From Eucalyptus grandis (lineage: Eukaryota; Streptophyta; Magnoliopsida; Myrtales; Myrtaceae): DNA of 64,000 nucleotides. Positions 1-11,492 of the stretch are shown one piece after another; the first letter of the stretch is position 1; each line of letters begins with the position of its first letter. Under the pieces are notes generated by a model, which was not told where the DNA came from, did no database searches, and saw only the letters and a program-made list of their open reading frames with translations. Made by a program: the position numbers and the translations under genes. The DNA lies in the NCBI RefSeq assembly GCF_016545825.1, contig NC_052622.1, forward strand, positions 873,001 to 937,000. Reading direction: 5' to 3'.

Positions 1-241
1 TTTTCCCAACAATTTTTAAGCATGGTAAGGGAGGAATAGTTATGACTCCCGAACACTAATAAATTAAAAAAGAATAACACACGATCTTCTTTTTTTTGGT
101 TCGAAAAATGTTTATCTGATTAGCAACACTAAATAAATAAATAAATAAAAGAGAGTATGTAATAAGAATGAAAAGAAATCAAGCAAATTCATACCTTTTT
201 TTACCAAATTTCACAGATATTTGAAATATTGTGTGTACGTT

Positions 242-257
242 GTATATATATATATAT
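242..257. repeat. (TA)n microsatellite
   Basis: Simple TA run in AT-rich spacer; bases 1-443 hold nothing else I can support. Confidence 0.9.
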
Positions 258-443
258 GTTTCTATATTACTTCGGAGTCTCTATGGAAGCCCTTATTTCT
301 TGTATTCATTATTAGATTCGATAGACAAAACAATTTTGTTAATATATCTATTGTCATCATTTCGTAGTTGCAGCATTAATAAGGGTCTCGTTAGTAAGTC
401 TCTTATGAGCACATGTTAACCATGAAGAAGTACTTTCATATTC

Positions 444-1076
444 AGGGAAAAGTGTCAAAAAAATTCCTAAACCTTTTAATGAAATCAATTTAATCTTAAA
501 CCTTTTGATTTAGTATTGATTTGATTCTAAGTCTTTTGACCTGATACCAATTCAATCATTTCAATTAATTTTTACTGGATATTGTTAACACGAATGTCAG
601 CTGATTTACGTGGTACTGCCGATGCTAACATGGACTTTTTTAACAAATTTTTATTTTTGTATTGCTTCTTTCTTTTTTGTCTCATTTCTTCTTCCTTTCA
701 CTAATGACTGGCCACTTGTCATGATTGAGTAAATAGGCCTTACTTGGCCATGGCGAGGCCAAGCCCGGCAAGGTTTGGTTTGGCTAGATTTGACCTAGGT
801 GAGGGCTTGAGCAGTAATTTTTATTATTAAAAATCATGTTAATAAACTGAAGAAAAAAATCAGAAAAAAATTATTAATATAACATTAAAAATTATCCAAA
901 TAAGTGTCAACAGTGCCACATAAACCTACTAGCATCATTACCAAAATGAGTTGGAAGAACTAAATTGACACCAAATCAAAATATTTAACAGTAAATTAAT
1001 ATTATTAAAATATTTATAATTAAATTAACATTAGTACAATTGATTTAAGATTTTACTGATACTTTTTTTTTTCCTT
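444..1076. mobile_element. TIR element, same family as 25310-26090 and 51363-52325
   Basis: The left end (AGGGAAAAGTGTCAAAAAAA) and the inverted right end (AGG, an A-run, GTATCAG, then TAAAATCTTAAATC) are imperfect inverted repeats, and similarity continues more than 100 bp inward on both sides. The centre (about 705-815) has a GC-rich stretch of GAGGCCAAGCC type. No protein is encoded. No clear target duplication was found. Confidence 0.6.
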
Positions 1077-3436
1077 CTCAATAAAGCGACTATAATTAAT
1101 ACGGAAAAGACGTTACCTTTTTTTTTTTTCAATTTTTCTTTTGTCCTCCCTTTTGATAGGGAGGACGCTACTGCAAGCGGCAGTCAACGTCGGAATTAAT
1201 TAATATATAACGAGAAAAAAAGCACAGTTTATTATTATTATTATTATTATAACGTACTTGTGGATGCACTCTGATTCTTAGTTTTACTTTTTATGGTTCG
1301 AAAATAAGAATTGCAGATTTCGAGTTTTATATTCTTTATTTTGTCGAGGAAGAGCAGGGGTGTAGGCCGGACAGCCTATAATTTGTTTCGTGCTTCCTCT
1401 CTTTCTTTTTATAGTAGTTTTTTAATATCAAAAAGTCCCAAAAATTATTATTATTATTATTATTTTATTTTGCACTTCTGAGAGAAAAGAAAAACGATTT
1501 GAATCTGCGAGTATCAAAAGATCTTCAAGGTAAGAAAAGCAACCACTAGTATACCTAAATTTTAGGAATTACTTCTTTTATTTTTTATTTTTTATCATGA
1601 AACCTACTAACAATCTTCGAGGATCAAAAGCTTGATCATGTGGGTATTGACTAATTTAAGAACTACTGCGTTGGTTATAAGCTAAACTAAATTTAATGGA
1701 ACTTTGACAATTTATAAACAAGTTGTTAGAGTTGCAAGTTAGCAAAAATGATTTTCCCTCGTGTAGCCGTATGTAATTTCTCATTGGTTGATAGGTTAAC
1801 TTTTTTTCTTTTTTTCTAGATTGTATCCTACGCCGAGCACAACATCCTAAACATGCTAATGTAGGAAGATCTCTAGGGATAAGAAGTAAATAAGTTGATG
1901 ATAAGATAAGGTCTACAACTGGAACTTCTTACTTAATTATTTGTCAAGGATTTCAAACAAATTAAGATTCTTAATCCTCCTATTCAGTCTCCATCTGTCA
2001 AGCGGAGTGATTGAGATTTCAAAAATTAATAGGCCGGTGCTAGTGTTGAGATTACGTATTTAATACTAATTGTCGCGACAAGACATAAAATCATCTAAAA
2101 ACATCTTCTTTCTAATCAATTGATCTAGATTCGAGTTAATTAGGCTGTAGCAATAATAGCATGAAACTCGTAGCTCATCTTCCATTAATCCCCACGTAAT
2201 GTCTTTTGGGTGTCGGCTTAGTGTTCCACCTCAAAGGTCGAGATTGGGGCAAAGCCAAAACATATAGATAGCGATTGCTTTCGTCGCCAAGTTTTGCGCG
2301 CAAGCATAGAGAGGGAAAAAGGGTTAATGCTAAATAGGGAGGTTGGCATATTAACTTAGGTCTAATGAGCTAAAAGTTTATTAATAGGTGGACCCACGTC
2401 CGTGCTCATTGGCAACGGCAAAGCATGCGGATTACAGTCGAAAATATAGATGTTGCTTTACGGCTATGGAAAACAATTTGCCTAAAGAGAATGATATTAG
2501 GAGGAGGGTATTTCCACTGTCATCTAATTAATTAAGTTCTTGTCGCAGCGGTGGGCGCTCGCACTGCCCCTAAGATCTACCCCCATCTAACCTTATTTAT
2601 TGTCTATAGATGGAAGGAATGATCACGAAGCATGTAATTATATAATGTAGAAAAGGTTCGTGTTTACGGGAAAGAAAGAAATGGAGGGTATATGATAATT
2701 TCTACAAAAAATTCAGGAGAGAAACGGGGTCTTGATTTCTCTATTGAAAAATAAGCTCATTTAGCAGTTAATATGAGACACGTATGATATGTGAATAGTA
2801 ACATCTTTATGGCATGATAAAAGCCCTATCTATCTATATACTTCATCTTTCCCAAAAGAATGAGTCACGCTTTATAATGGCAACAACGCGAGGTGTATTT
2901 GTCACTGGTACCATGACACCATAAAAAGCTAGACAGTCGAATTTGATTAGTTGACGTACTCGTCTCGAGCTTTTAGATGCATCGGTGAGAAAAGGCAAGA
3001 ACTTGATGTAATAATGCAAACCCTAATGAATGATGCAATGTCTCATTTCTCATGCCACTTTGGGACCTCAAGCAGCCATTTCACATGTTTTCGTGATGTT
3101 TTTTTCTCGGATGCTTTTCCCCTAAATTGACCTATTTGCAAGCGGTTATTTATTATGGATATTGTAAATCGGCACCTAATTTTACTCCCTTGGATTTTAA
3201 TTTATGCTTTGCGATCATAAACCCATTTCTTAATCTATATGATCACCTCAAAGAAATGGTGTATTGGAGAGAATCTTAATCGGTCCTTGATGCTTTTAAT
3301 ACACCGAACATTGTGTGTCATGAAATCTTTAGTAGTGATTGTCTGGGCAATTTGCTTCTGAACAAAGGGAAAGACTCGCTATATAAACATGCTATTCCCA
3401 ATGAAATCAACAAGAGAAATGCTGAAGATATAGACA
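1077..3436. other. AT-rich intergenic sequence
   Basis: No open frame of useful length, no recognised transposon ends and no RNA gene seen. Only short ATT runs stand out. Confidence 0.6.
1229..1250. repeat. (ATT)n microsatellite
   Basis: Seven ATT units; a second, shorter run lies near 1447-1463. Confidence 0.9.
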
Positions 3437-3690
3437 CTTAGGCTCGTTTCCTTTATGAACAATAAATGATTTGAAAAATAGTATCATAAGAATGATTGCT
3501 TATATCACTTGTAAAAATAAATAATGAAATATATTTTCAACATTTATGAAAACATTGAGACATAAATCATTATCAATAATAAAAACATTTTTCATTTACT
3601 ATTTATTTTAAGTAATAAAAGTAATCATTTTTAGAAAAACATTTTCCAAATTATATATTATATTTTTCCCAAAACAAACAAATGCTTATT
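3437..3690. mobile_element. Small MITE-like element
   Basis: About 250 bp, starting TTAGGCTCGTTTCCTT and ending in a related inverted motif (AAACAAACAAATGC). AT-rich and non-coding. Similar end motifs recur at 31200-31345 and 59480-60120. Confidence 0.35.
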
Positions 3691-4469
3691 AGTAAAACTT
3701 CCCGATTTAGAAGGCATCAAAATGTATATTTTTCAGCACCATTATGCATATCCCATCTCACGGAATTATGGATTTTCTCTTGTAAGTTATGCATTTGCAC
3801 AATATGATGTTTGAATCGACATCAAATTCAAGTTATTATCTAACCTCCAAGTCATTGGAAAGTTTTGACTTAAGCTCAAAGAGTAACCGAGTGCAAGCTC
3901 AACTTAAGAAGATAAAATTTAGGCACAACACTTGTTAATTATCGGTTTAATATTTATATATAGTTATTTTCCTCATTGCAACGTATTTCAATGAAATTCA
4001 ATGGGTAGCATGGGAAAAATGGTTTCAACCCCAACCTAGGAGAACTACAACAAATCCTGGTACATAGCTCCCATATTTGGGTTTTTATTTTTTTTATTAT
4101 TAATACTGAAGAGGATGTTTTGTGTGGCCCATCGGGCCAAGTAACTCAAATATGCAGATTTGTCTTCCCAAAATGCGATAATTCCCCATATATTTTGGTC
4201 ATGGGCAGTGCTATAGAAACTGCCAGCCAAACTATATTCTCAATCGTACTTCTAAATGTGACAATCGAGCCTGACCCCTCATGTTATAGAATTTGATGCT
4301 ATGGCCACCTCCAATATAGAGTTTGGTAATTCCTAGGGGATGGACAATTGCAGGGCAAGTTTCAAAATTCATCATTATTAATGTACTTAAGTCCTAAATT
4401 TTTTTATAACATGTACTTAAATCTTAAAACTTGCAATTTTGATTGTGCATCGAGTCTTTCAATTGCTTC

Positions 4470-4675
4470 CATCAATCTAAAGTATCAAGCATGCAACCGT
4501 ACCGGTTCAACTAGGAACCAAACCAGCCTTTTGGATAAAGATTGGTTTGGTGCCCACATAAAAAATTTGAGAACCGACGTAAATTGATTCAGTTCTTGCT
4601 TTCCCGCCTTGAACCAATTTCAAAGCTAATTCTCCGGTAGAATTGATTCAAAACCAAACCCTAAAAAGATATTTT
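4470..4675. mobile_element. Fragment of a hAT/MITE-like repeat
   Basis: Contains repeated GGTTC/GAACC-type words (ACCGGTTCAACTAGGAACC, then GAACCGAC and TTGAACC) that recur at 12622-13230 and 59640-59800. It has no coding capacity. Borders are uncertain. Confidence 0.3.
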
Positions 4676-4743
4676 CTTGGATCCGTCTCTCTCCTTCATC
4701 ACTCTCATTCCTCACTCTCACCCTCTCTGTCTCTCAGATTCAG

Positions 4744-4744
<1 letters not shown>

Positions 4745-4773
<29 letters not shown>
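4745..4773. repeat. (CT)n microsatellite
   Basis: Uninterrupted CT run within a pyrimidine-rich stretch (4685-4775) before the short open frame at 4825. Confidence 0.9.
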
Positions 4774-4777
<4 letters not shown>

Positions 4778-4824
4778 CTCGTTCTTGAGGTGATTGAATT
4801 GTCGGTGCGAGTCTGGTGGTGAGG

Positions 4825-4989
4825 ATGCAGCTGTCGATGTACTCAAAGCCACGGGGGTCGAACGTTCCAACAGAAGCGGCGACTATGGTGTTCTACTTTA
4901 AGAACTTCAGCAAAACTAAAGCATATGATGGAGCAATTAGATGTCAAATATTTATTACTTCTAATATGCAAAGACAAGAAACATGGTGA
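4825..4989 (+). other. Short open reading frame after a CT-rich leader (54 codons), uncertain
   Basis: ATG 4825 to TGA 4987-4989 encodes 54 residues beginning MQLSMYSKPRGSNVPTEAAT. It follows a (CT)n tract and a pyrimidine-rich leader-like stretch. There is no recognised domain, and codon use becomes AT-rich in the second half, so only the first 35 or so codons look coding. It may be the first exon of a decayed gene or chance. Confidence 0.2.
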
Positions 4990-5651
4990 GAAAATCAGGA
5001 TTTCTGTATACACTCAAATTCTATGAAAAAATAAAGTTTAGGAATACACCATTCCCTCATTCTAATGTGACATTAATCATTAACCTTGTACACAAGAACA
5101 TGATCGGTTGGTTTCCGTAGTACGATTCATGTGAGAATTGATGCCATTTTGAACATGAGCATAGCTAGAATAGAACTCTATTAGTCGGCTTTGCATTAGT
5201 AATAGTCACTTGGTGTGGGGGGCTAACAACCACCAGAAGCTTTAATGCAAATAAAACAGTCATTTTAGCAAAGAGTGATTAATTTGCAATGTCTCGCTAT
5301 GTTTGTTGAAGTTTAGAGATCTTAAGAAAGGAGATATGTATAAATTTTTCATGTTACTTTACCATTGTGATAGATTGCATAAAAATTATGCGACTTTCAA
5401 CTAGTAAGCAAAATGACTGTCTTAGAAAAAAAGGTAGGGATCCAAGTTAATATAGAGAATAGAAACATCGTATCTTGTCATATTCAAATTTTCCTTTTTT
5501 TTTTTTCACATCTCGGGTTGTGCTCAAGTGCTCTCGATGATTATTATCATTAGCCCTAGCGGAAGCAGTGTGCACTGCTCATCATCAGGAAGACTTTCTG
5601 GATAACGCATTGAAAATGAGACGCAGGGAGCGCATGATCCTTAATTTGCAG

Positions 5652-5690
<39 letters not shown>

Positions 5691-6729
5691 TAGAGGGGGG
5701 AGCAGGAGCACGAGAACAACAAGAGGGAATGGCCAAAAAAGACTAAGAGCGGGGAGAGTCATTGGATGGAGCAGGGCCATTGATACGAGAAGTCCACATC
5801 GTCCCTTCTGAACTCTGCAGCGTCAAAAGCAAATGGAGAAAAGCAAAATCTTCTTCCCCCCTCCCCCATCCCCCTTTTTTCTGTTTCCACTCAGCTCGCT
5901 CACTATCACTCCCCACCTCCCTTGTTTTCTCACTCCCAACATGTTCTTTATCTTTTAATATCATTACTCATTAATTTATGTTGATTTTGGCTAAGCAAAA
6001 CAAGCACGGCAACGACATCCATGTCGACAAAAGAAAAACAGTAAATGCAGTCTGGAGGAGATAAAAAGAATGTTAAATTTTAGAGCCGCTTTCCTCAGTC
6101 TCAGTACAATCATTACACTCCCCCCCTAAACCCTACTCTCACCTCCTTCTTAGTTGTCAAGATGACACATCACAAAGCTCGGATCGTCTGGTCTTATTAT
6201 CATCCGGTTTAACTGAAGGGTCTTATTCGCAGAGCTGTTCTTCTGTCACACCCCCTTCTCTCTCTCTTCTTTTTTTTTTTTTTTTTTTTGAAGTATCCCT
6301 CTATTAAAATCTCCTTTTGCTTTAATCATCTTGTCCCTCCCCTGTTTTCCTGTCCAATTTGGGTTTCTTCTTGATCGGTTGCCTAATTTCTTACTCGGTT
6401 ATAAAGGGGTAGTTAAGTTAATTGCATAATGATTAGTATCGCATTGAGCTCGTAGTCGACCAAGACAGGTCTTTCACAAATTTCATTAGACGGGATCATA
6501 TTCACGCTTCGAAAAAGCATAAAATAAACCCATGTGATGTCAAAATCTTCACTCCCAATGCTATACGCATAGTGTTGCACCGATGACTTTAGAAAAACTA
6601 AAACTTCCATTTGCTAATTAACCTTGGTATGCAAATTAAGTTGGTGCAATCAGAAAAATTGGTCCATTCCATTGAAAGGCCTCAGTACCGTTATGAGATA
6701 ATTCTGTAAATCTCGTGATGAAATCATAC
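4990..6729. other. Intergenic sequence upstream of the trihelix gene
   Basis: Contains the GA repeat at 5654-5688 and a pyrimidine-rich stretch at 5850-5945, 6120-6280. No supported gene. The long poly-T at 6271-6289 could be the tail of a decayed retroposon. Confidence 0.5.
5654..5688. repeat. (GA)n microsatellite
   Basis: Uninterrupted GA run. Open frames crossing it owe their Leu/Ser runs to the repeat. Confidence 0.9.
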
Positions 6730-6758
6730 CCTCTCTCGCTCTCTCTCTCTCTCTCTCT
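6730..6758. repeat. (CT)n microsatellite upstream of the trihelix gene
   Basis: CT run about 310 bp before ATG 7071. It may be promoter or leader sequence, depending on the true transcription start. Confidence 0.9.
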
Positions 6759-6914
6759 GCTTGATAGTGTTGATTTCAGCAGCTTTCTCTCCCAATTCTC
6801 AGCATCTACATATACCCTATTTCCTCTGGCAACTCACACCTTTGCCAAAAAGGAAAAAAGAAAAAAATCCACGACACTCCATGAAACCTTTGGCCTCAGA
6901 AACTTTTTCTTAAT

Positions 6915-6923
6915 TATATATAA
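6915..6923 (+). promoter_or_regulatory. Candidate TATA box of the trihelix gene
   Basis: A TATATATAA string lies about 150 bp before ATG 7071. That would put transcription start near 6950 with a leader of about 120 nt. The call rests on position and motif only. Confidence 0.45.
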
Positions 6924-7070
6924 GCAAAAAGCACAGAATGAGAAGCTCAACCAGTCCAGTCCTACAGTAATCTTCCTGGTTCTTCTTGTTCGCCAATTCT
7001 CGTCTGAAACTGATCCCCTCGTCTTTTGGCCTCTCTCGGGCCCATCTGAATGTGCGTGGGAGACACAAAA

Positions 7071-10000
7071 ATGGCTGACAACAAGGGAGCTGGAGACACC
7101 CCCAAGAAGCCCCAGCAACCACCTCCACCTCCACCTCCACAAATCTCCGCTTCTCCCACCGAAGAGACCACCCCCACCGATCCCCGCCCTCCACCACCGC
7201 CGTCTCCGGCGGTGGTCGTCACCGGAGCGACGCCCTTCATCTCGGCCCCTTTCTTCGATCAGCACCACTCTCAATTCGAGGCGGTGAGTGGGACTAACCC
7301 CAAAAGGCCAAGATTTGGCGTCGGTCAATGGAAGCTCCTGACGTCTCCCCCCGAGTCGAGCCCTTCCCCGACTACCCACCCGAACCCCAATCCCCAAGCC
7401 CACGCCACCACCGCCTCGTCGTCCGACACGGCGTCGTCGCCTACTCAGTCCCCAATAACATCTGTCCCCACCACCACCTCAAGCCAAGAAACGAGCAAGC
7501 TGGAAGGTGGAGGAGACCAGCAGCAATTCCAAACCCACCACCAATTCAGGAAGGGCAAGTACGTGAGCCCCGTTTGGAAGCCCAACGAGATGCTGTGGCT
7601 CGCTAGGGCTTGGCGGGTCCAGTACCAAGGAGGTGGAGGTGGCGGGTCATCGTCGGATTCAAGAATAGATCAGAACCCAGCAGCCGGCGGAGGAGATGCG
7701 GCGGCGGCGGCGCCGGGGAGGGGGAAGACGAGGGCGGAGAAGGACAGGGAAGTGGCGGAGTTCTTGAACCGACACGGGGTAAACCGGGACGCAAAGACGG
7801 CGGGGACCAAATGGGACAACATGCTGGGGGAGTTCAGGAAGGTGTACGAGTGGGAGAGAGGCGGCGAGAGAGAGCAGGTCGGGAAGAGCTATTTCCGGCT
7901 GTCTCCTTACGAGAGGAAGGTGTACCGATTGCCGGCTTCGTTCGATGAGGAGGTGTTCGAGGAGCTCGCGCAGTTCATGGGACCCAGGATGAGGACGACG
8001 GGACAAAGCAGAGTCTCGCCCGTCTTCGCTGATGACAGCGGTGGCATCGTTAGGGCTCTTCCTCCTCCGCCTCCTCCTTATAGGGACGATGATCCTTCTC
8101 TACTCACTGGTATGTAATGCAATGTCATGTTCACGTGATTCTCCTCAATGCATCATCTTTTCCTCTGCTCTTTTACTTTGTGCTAACGGTGGATCATCGT
8201 TAGCAGTAAGATGCTTCTACGAGCGATCTTACTCACAATTCATGGGTCGATCAATGAAAGAACTAACGGGTAGCTAAAAGAACCACCCTTTGATCGGAAT
8301 GTGTGTGTTTCTTGAGAGTCAGAAGCAAGTGAAGCTTCTTCTTCTTCTCCTTCTTCTTCTTCTTCTTCTTCCTGTTCTTGTGTCCCTGTCTTTTGCTTCT
8401 GATCAACATCAGTGATCAAACAAGCACATTCTTTTAGTAAGAAACACACTTATCATAGTTATTGATGAAGTTTAGTTGCTGACTACTTCGCTTGTAATTA
8501 CTAATTAGTGTTGTGGGTATATGCATTCTTCTTCTCGCAGCTAGGACAAAACAGCTGGTCATGAGCAGCGGAGTCGAGGCTTCATCCTATTATGTAAGTA
8601 GAGGAGGAGGAGGAGGAGGAGGAGGAGGAGGAGGAGGCCTGTTCCTAGGGTTCGAGCCGTCGCCGCTCGACGTCGGGTCGGGCCCCTCGGCTTCCTCGAC
8701 CTTGAGGGAGATGCGCCGCATCGGGAAGATAAGGATGACGTGGGAGGAGTCTGTAAGCCTGTGGGCCGAGGAAGGCGAGCACCACCGTGGGAGGGTGAGG
8801 CTCCAAGGGTCGAGCTTCTTGAACGCCGATGAATTGACCTTCTTCGACGACTCCATGGTTGCTTGCACGATGGAGGCCTTTGAAGACGGAGCTCTCAGGG
8901 GGTTCTCCGTGGACAGATTCATCCCTGGGCAGCAAGTCAAAGTCTTTGGCAGGAGGAAGTCCTCTTCTTCTTCAGTTTCTGCATCTTCCACAGCTTCTGG
9001 TACGTGAACGCCTGTGTTTCTCTTTGTTCGGCATTGTTATTTAATGTGTGGTTATTCTTCATATGTTTTGTGGGCAATTATTGTTACTGCATTCTGGTAC
9101 ATAAAACGCTTTTTTTTTTTTTTTTTTTTTTCCTTGTATATTTTTGCCAGGTTTCCAAGAGAGAGTTCAGCTTCCACTGCCAGAACCCTCTTTAAGAAGT
9201 GAGTATCCCGCGGTTTTATTTATTAATTATGAATATCGATCTTATTGCATATCTGTTTCATCAAAGGGACTGCATGATATTCCTACAAATTATTTATCCA
9301 TGAATATTTCTCTGTACTTTCTAGATGTTCCTAATGTCAAATCATGAACCTAGTAGGCAGAAATTAATGTCTGCAACGCAACATCTCTACATACGTAGGT
9401 TATGAAAGACGCTATAATCGGCTCCATTTCAGATGGTCAGATGGACGTTGATTGTCCATTAATTCAAGAATATTAAAATGCATTGAAATGGGAAATAACA
9501 TCTGAACTTGTTCATGCGATAAAGAATGGGAACTGGTCAAACTCTTTTGCGGGTGTTGCAGCTATTCCTCCATGGGAACTTCAAGACCCAACCGAGTACT
9601 ACATCGGTTGCTTGCGAGTCCCACCGACGACACTCCCGACATTGTTCGAGCTCTCATGGTACCTTCAAGAACCGCCGCCTGAGGAGCTTCGCTTGCCGCT
9701 ACGGAGAGATGTCTACAGAGACTTGCCACCAGGCAAAGAGCTCTTCTTCACCACCTCCCACGAGCTCCTAGACTCTAGATCCTTCACAATGGACATCTTG
9801 AGCTCCATCATCCGGACCAACCCTAGCCTCACCTCGTCCACTGCCACGTCCCGAGACTCCTATATCGGGCTATGGGACGATTGCCTCAATCGGATCGTGT
9901 CAAAGTTCTGCTCCGTCGAGATGGTCATGATCCGAAAGCCCTCAGTGGCTACGGCCGAGGTGGCGCTACAAGATCAGTGGCCGAACTTGACAGGTTTCGT

Positions 10001-11045
10001 AAGGAACTTCTGCTTGTGGAGGGGAGAGGAGACAGATCAGGTCCGAGAGGGTCAATTAGATCCATCCTCGTCGATCATAGAGAAGCTGATGTGGACATAC
10101 ATGGATCTTCCTTACATCTTAGGCTACTTCGCAGTCGGCCACACGGTGACATTCTGCGCACTGAGCCGGTCTCAGGATGCCCGCGTTGTCCGGACTGATC
10201 TATACAAACTCGATCTGTCGTCACAAGCGGACCGTCTCAAGGCCTTGGTCCCGTGCTATAGGGTGGCCGGTCTACTGTCCCTTTTGGCCGATCGGTGCTT
10301 CGACAACATGAATGCCAACGTCGTGAATTACAAGAACAGCATTTTCCCATACAGCGATTTTGAGAGGATTAATTTGGGGAACGGAAACGTCGTGGAAATG
10401 ACGCCAAACATGGTGACGAGATTCTTCTCCAGCAAAAGAAAATGGATTGCAGTGAAGGAAATATACGACTTCCTGGATCACAGGGTTCCGCATGCGGAGT
10501 TCATTTGCCGCTCGTCGGAGAAAGATTTGGCGCTGGTGTTCAAGCCAAGAGGGTGCAAATCGAAGCCCGCTAACTGCGAGCAGCTGGTGGAGGCTCTCAT
10601 GTACGTGACCAAAGCGCTGGTGGCGCTGCATGACTTGTCCTTCATGCACAGGCACTTGAGCTGGGACAAGGTCATGCGGAGGAGCGACGGCGAGGGCGAG
10701 TGGTTCATCTGCGGGTTCGACGACGCGACGGGCGCTCCCAGATAAACCCGCACGGCGGCAGCGGCGGAGCGGGCGGGGAGGCGAGGCGCGCGGGCCCCAC
10801 GCGCCGGAGATGGTGGGGAGGGGGCTCCATGGGGTGAAGGTGGACGTCTGGGGGTTGGCTATCTGGTTAAGACCTGCGGGTTGACCTCGAGCGGCCTCCC
10901 GAAGATGCTGAGGGACCTGCAAAGCAGGTGCCTGGACCCCAACCCGGAACACCGGCCGACAGCGGCCGACTGCTACCACCACCTCCTGCAGCTCCAGTCG
11001 TCCCTGTCCGCGGCGGGCGGCGGCGGAACCGGTGGTGGGTACTGA
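7071..11045 (+). CDS. Trihelix DNA-binding protein with C-terminal pseudokinase-like domain (multi-exon, disrupted as given)
   Basis: Proposed exons are 7071-8109, 8541-8999, 9151-9198 and 9433 (or 9562)-11045, with GT/AG borders and phase 1 at each junction. ATG 7071 is preferred over an in-frame ATG at 7050 because its context (A at -3, G at +4) is better. Exon 1 encodes a Pro-rich N-terminus, then a trihelix domain at about residues 160-300: helix 1 around WKPNEMLWLARAW, a Gly/Ala-rich insert, helix 2 around TKWDNML, then a Tyr/Phe-rich third helix. Exon 2 encodes 12 consecutive Gly and a region I do not recognise. The last exon encodes a long unassigned region and a kinase-like C-terminus (about 840-1045): AVKEIYD, HRHLSWDKVM (His where the HRD Asp should be), CGFDDA (no DFG), then HAPEM, DVWGLG and a DPNPEHRPTA ending. 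It is probably a nuclear DNA-binding protein with a catalytically dead kinase fold. The full length would be about 1010-1053 residues. Three one-base gaps at about 10737, 10795 and 10857 break the frame, so the literal frame stops at 10743-10745. Confidence 0.8.
8602..8637 (+). repeat. (GGA)n coding microsatellite (polyglycine)
   Basis: Lies inside exon 2 of the trihelix gene and encodes 12 Gly in a row. Length should vary between alleles without changing the frame. Confidence 0.9.
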
Positions 11046-11276
11046 AGAGGATCCCGGTTTGACTTTGATTTGATTGGTGGAGATCGATACATATTCAGAA
11101 AGATGTGATTTTTTCTTTCTTTTTCTTTCTTTTTGGCCCTTGAAATTTCGCAACTTGGCTCGCAGAACCAGCCGGCGTTCTCTTTAAGAATTAAAAGCTT
11201 TTTCTCTCTGACGGTGGGGGAAAGAAATCGGGTTTTCCTTTTTCCATTCTTCCTTCTTCTTCTTTTTTCCGTTCTC

Positions 11277-11282
11277 AATAAA
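11277..11282 (+). terminator. Candidate polyadenylation signal, trihelix gene
   Basis: AATAAA lies about 230 bp after the reconstructed stop (11043-11045), in a T-rich stretch typical of plant 3' ends. It supports the idea that the 3' part of the kinase-like region is a normal gene end and not random sequence. Confidence 0.45.
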
Positions 11283-11453
11283 AAGAAACATCTGTCGCTT
11301 TCTTTCGTTTTCGTGGATCGTGGTTACATACTCCTTCGTCGGGGGTGGTGATGAGGCGAACAGAACACAGTGAGGAGTGGGTTGCAGTTTTGATACCTTA
11401 ACATTGAAGTTTTGCTGAGATTCCGGAGCGGCGGAGGGAGAGAAAATGGCGGC

Positions 11454-11455
<2 letters not shown>

Positions 11456-11490
<35 letters not shown>
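11456..11490. repeat. (CT)n microsatellite
   Basis: Long CT run about 170 bp beyond the trihelix polyadenylation signal. The open frame starting at the ATG just before it is only the repeat read as Leu/Ser. Confidence 0.9.

Positions 11491-11492
<2 letters not shown>

Noticed and set aside
6715..7287. 190-codon frame overlapping the start of the trihelix gene
   Set aside because: It reads the CT repeat and leader, then an alternate frame of exon 1. No domain, and exon 1 in the other frame has the trihelix motifs.
6834..7403. Long minus-strand frames opposite trihelix exon 1
   Set aside because: Shadow frames of GC-rich coding sequence; Arg/Gly/Trp-rich with no motif.
10272..11153. 293-codon minus-strand frame opposite the pseudokinase region
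   Set aside because: Shadow of the plus-strand coding region, which shows kinase-family motifs; the minus-strand product has none.
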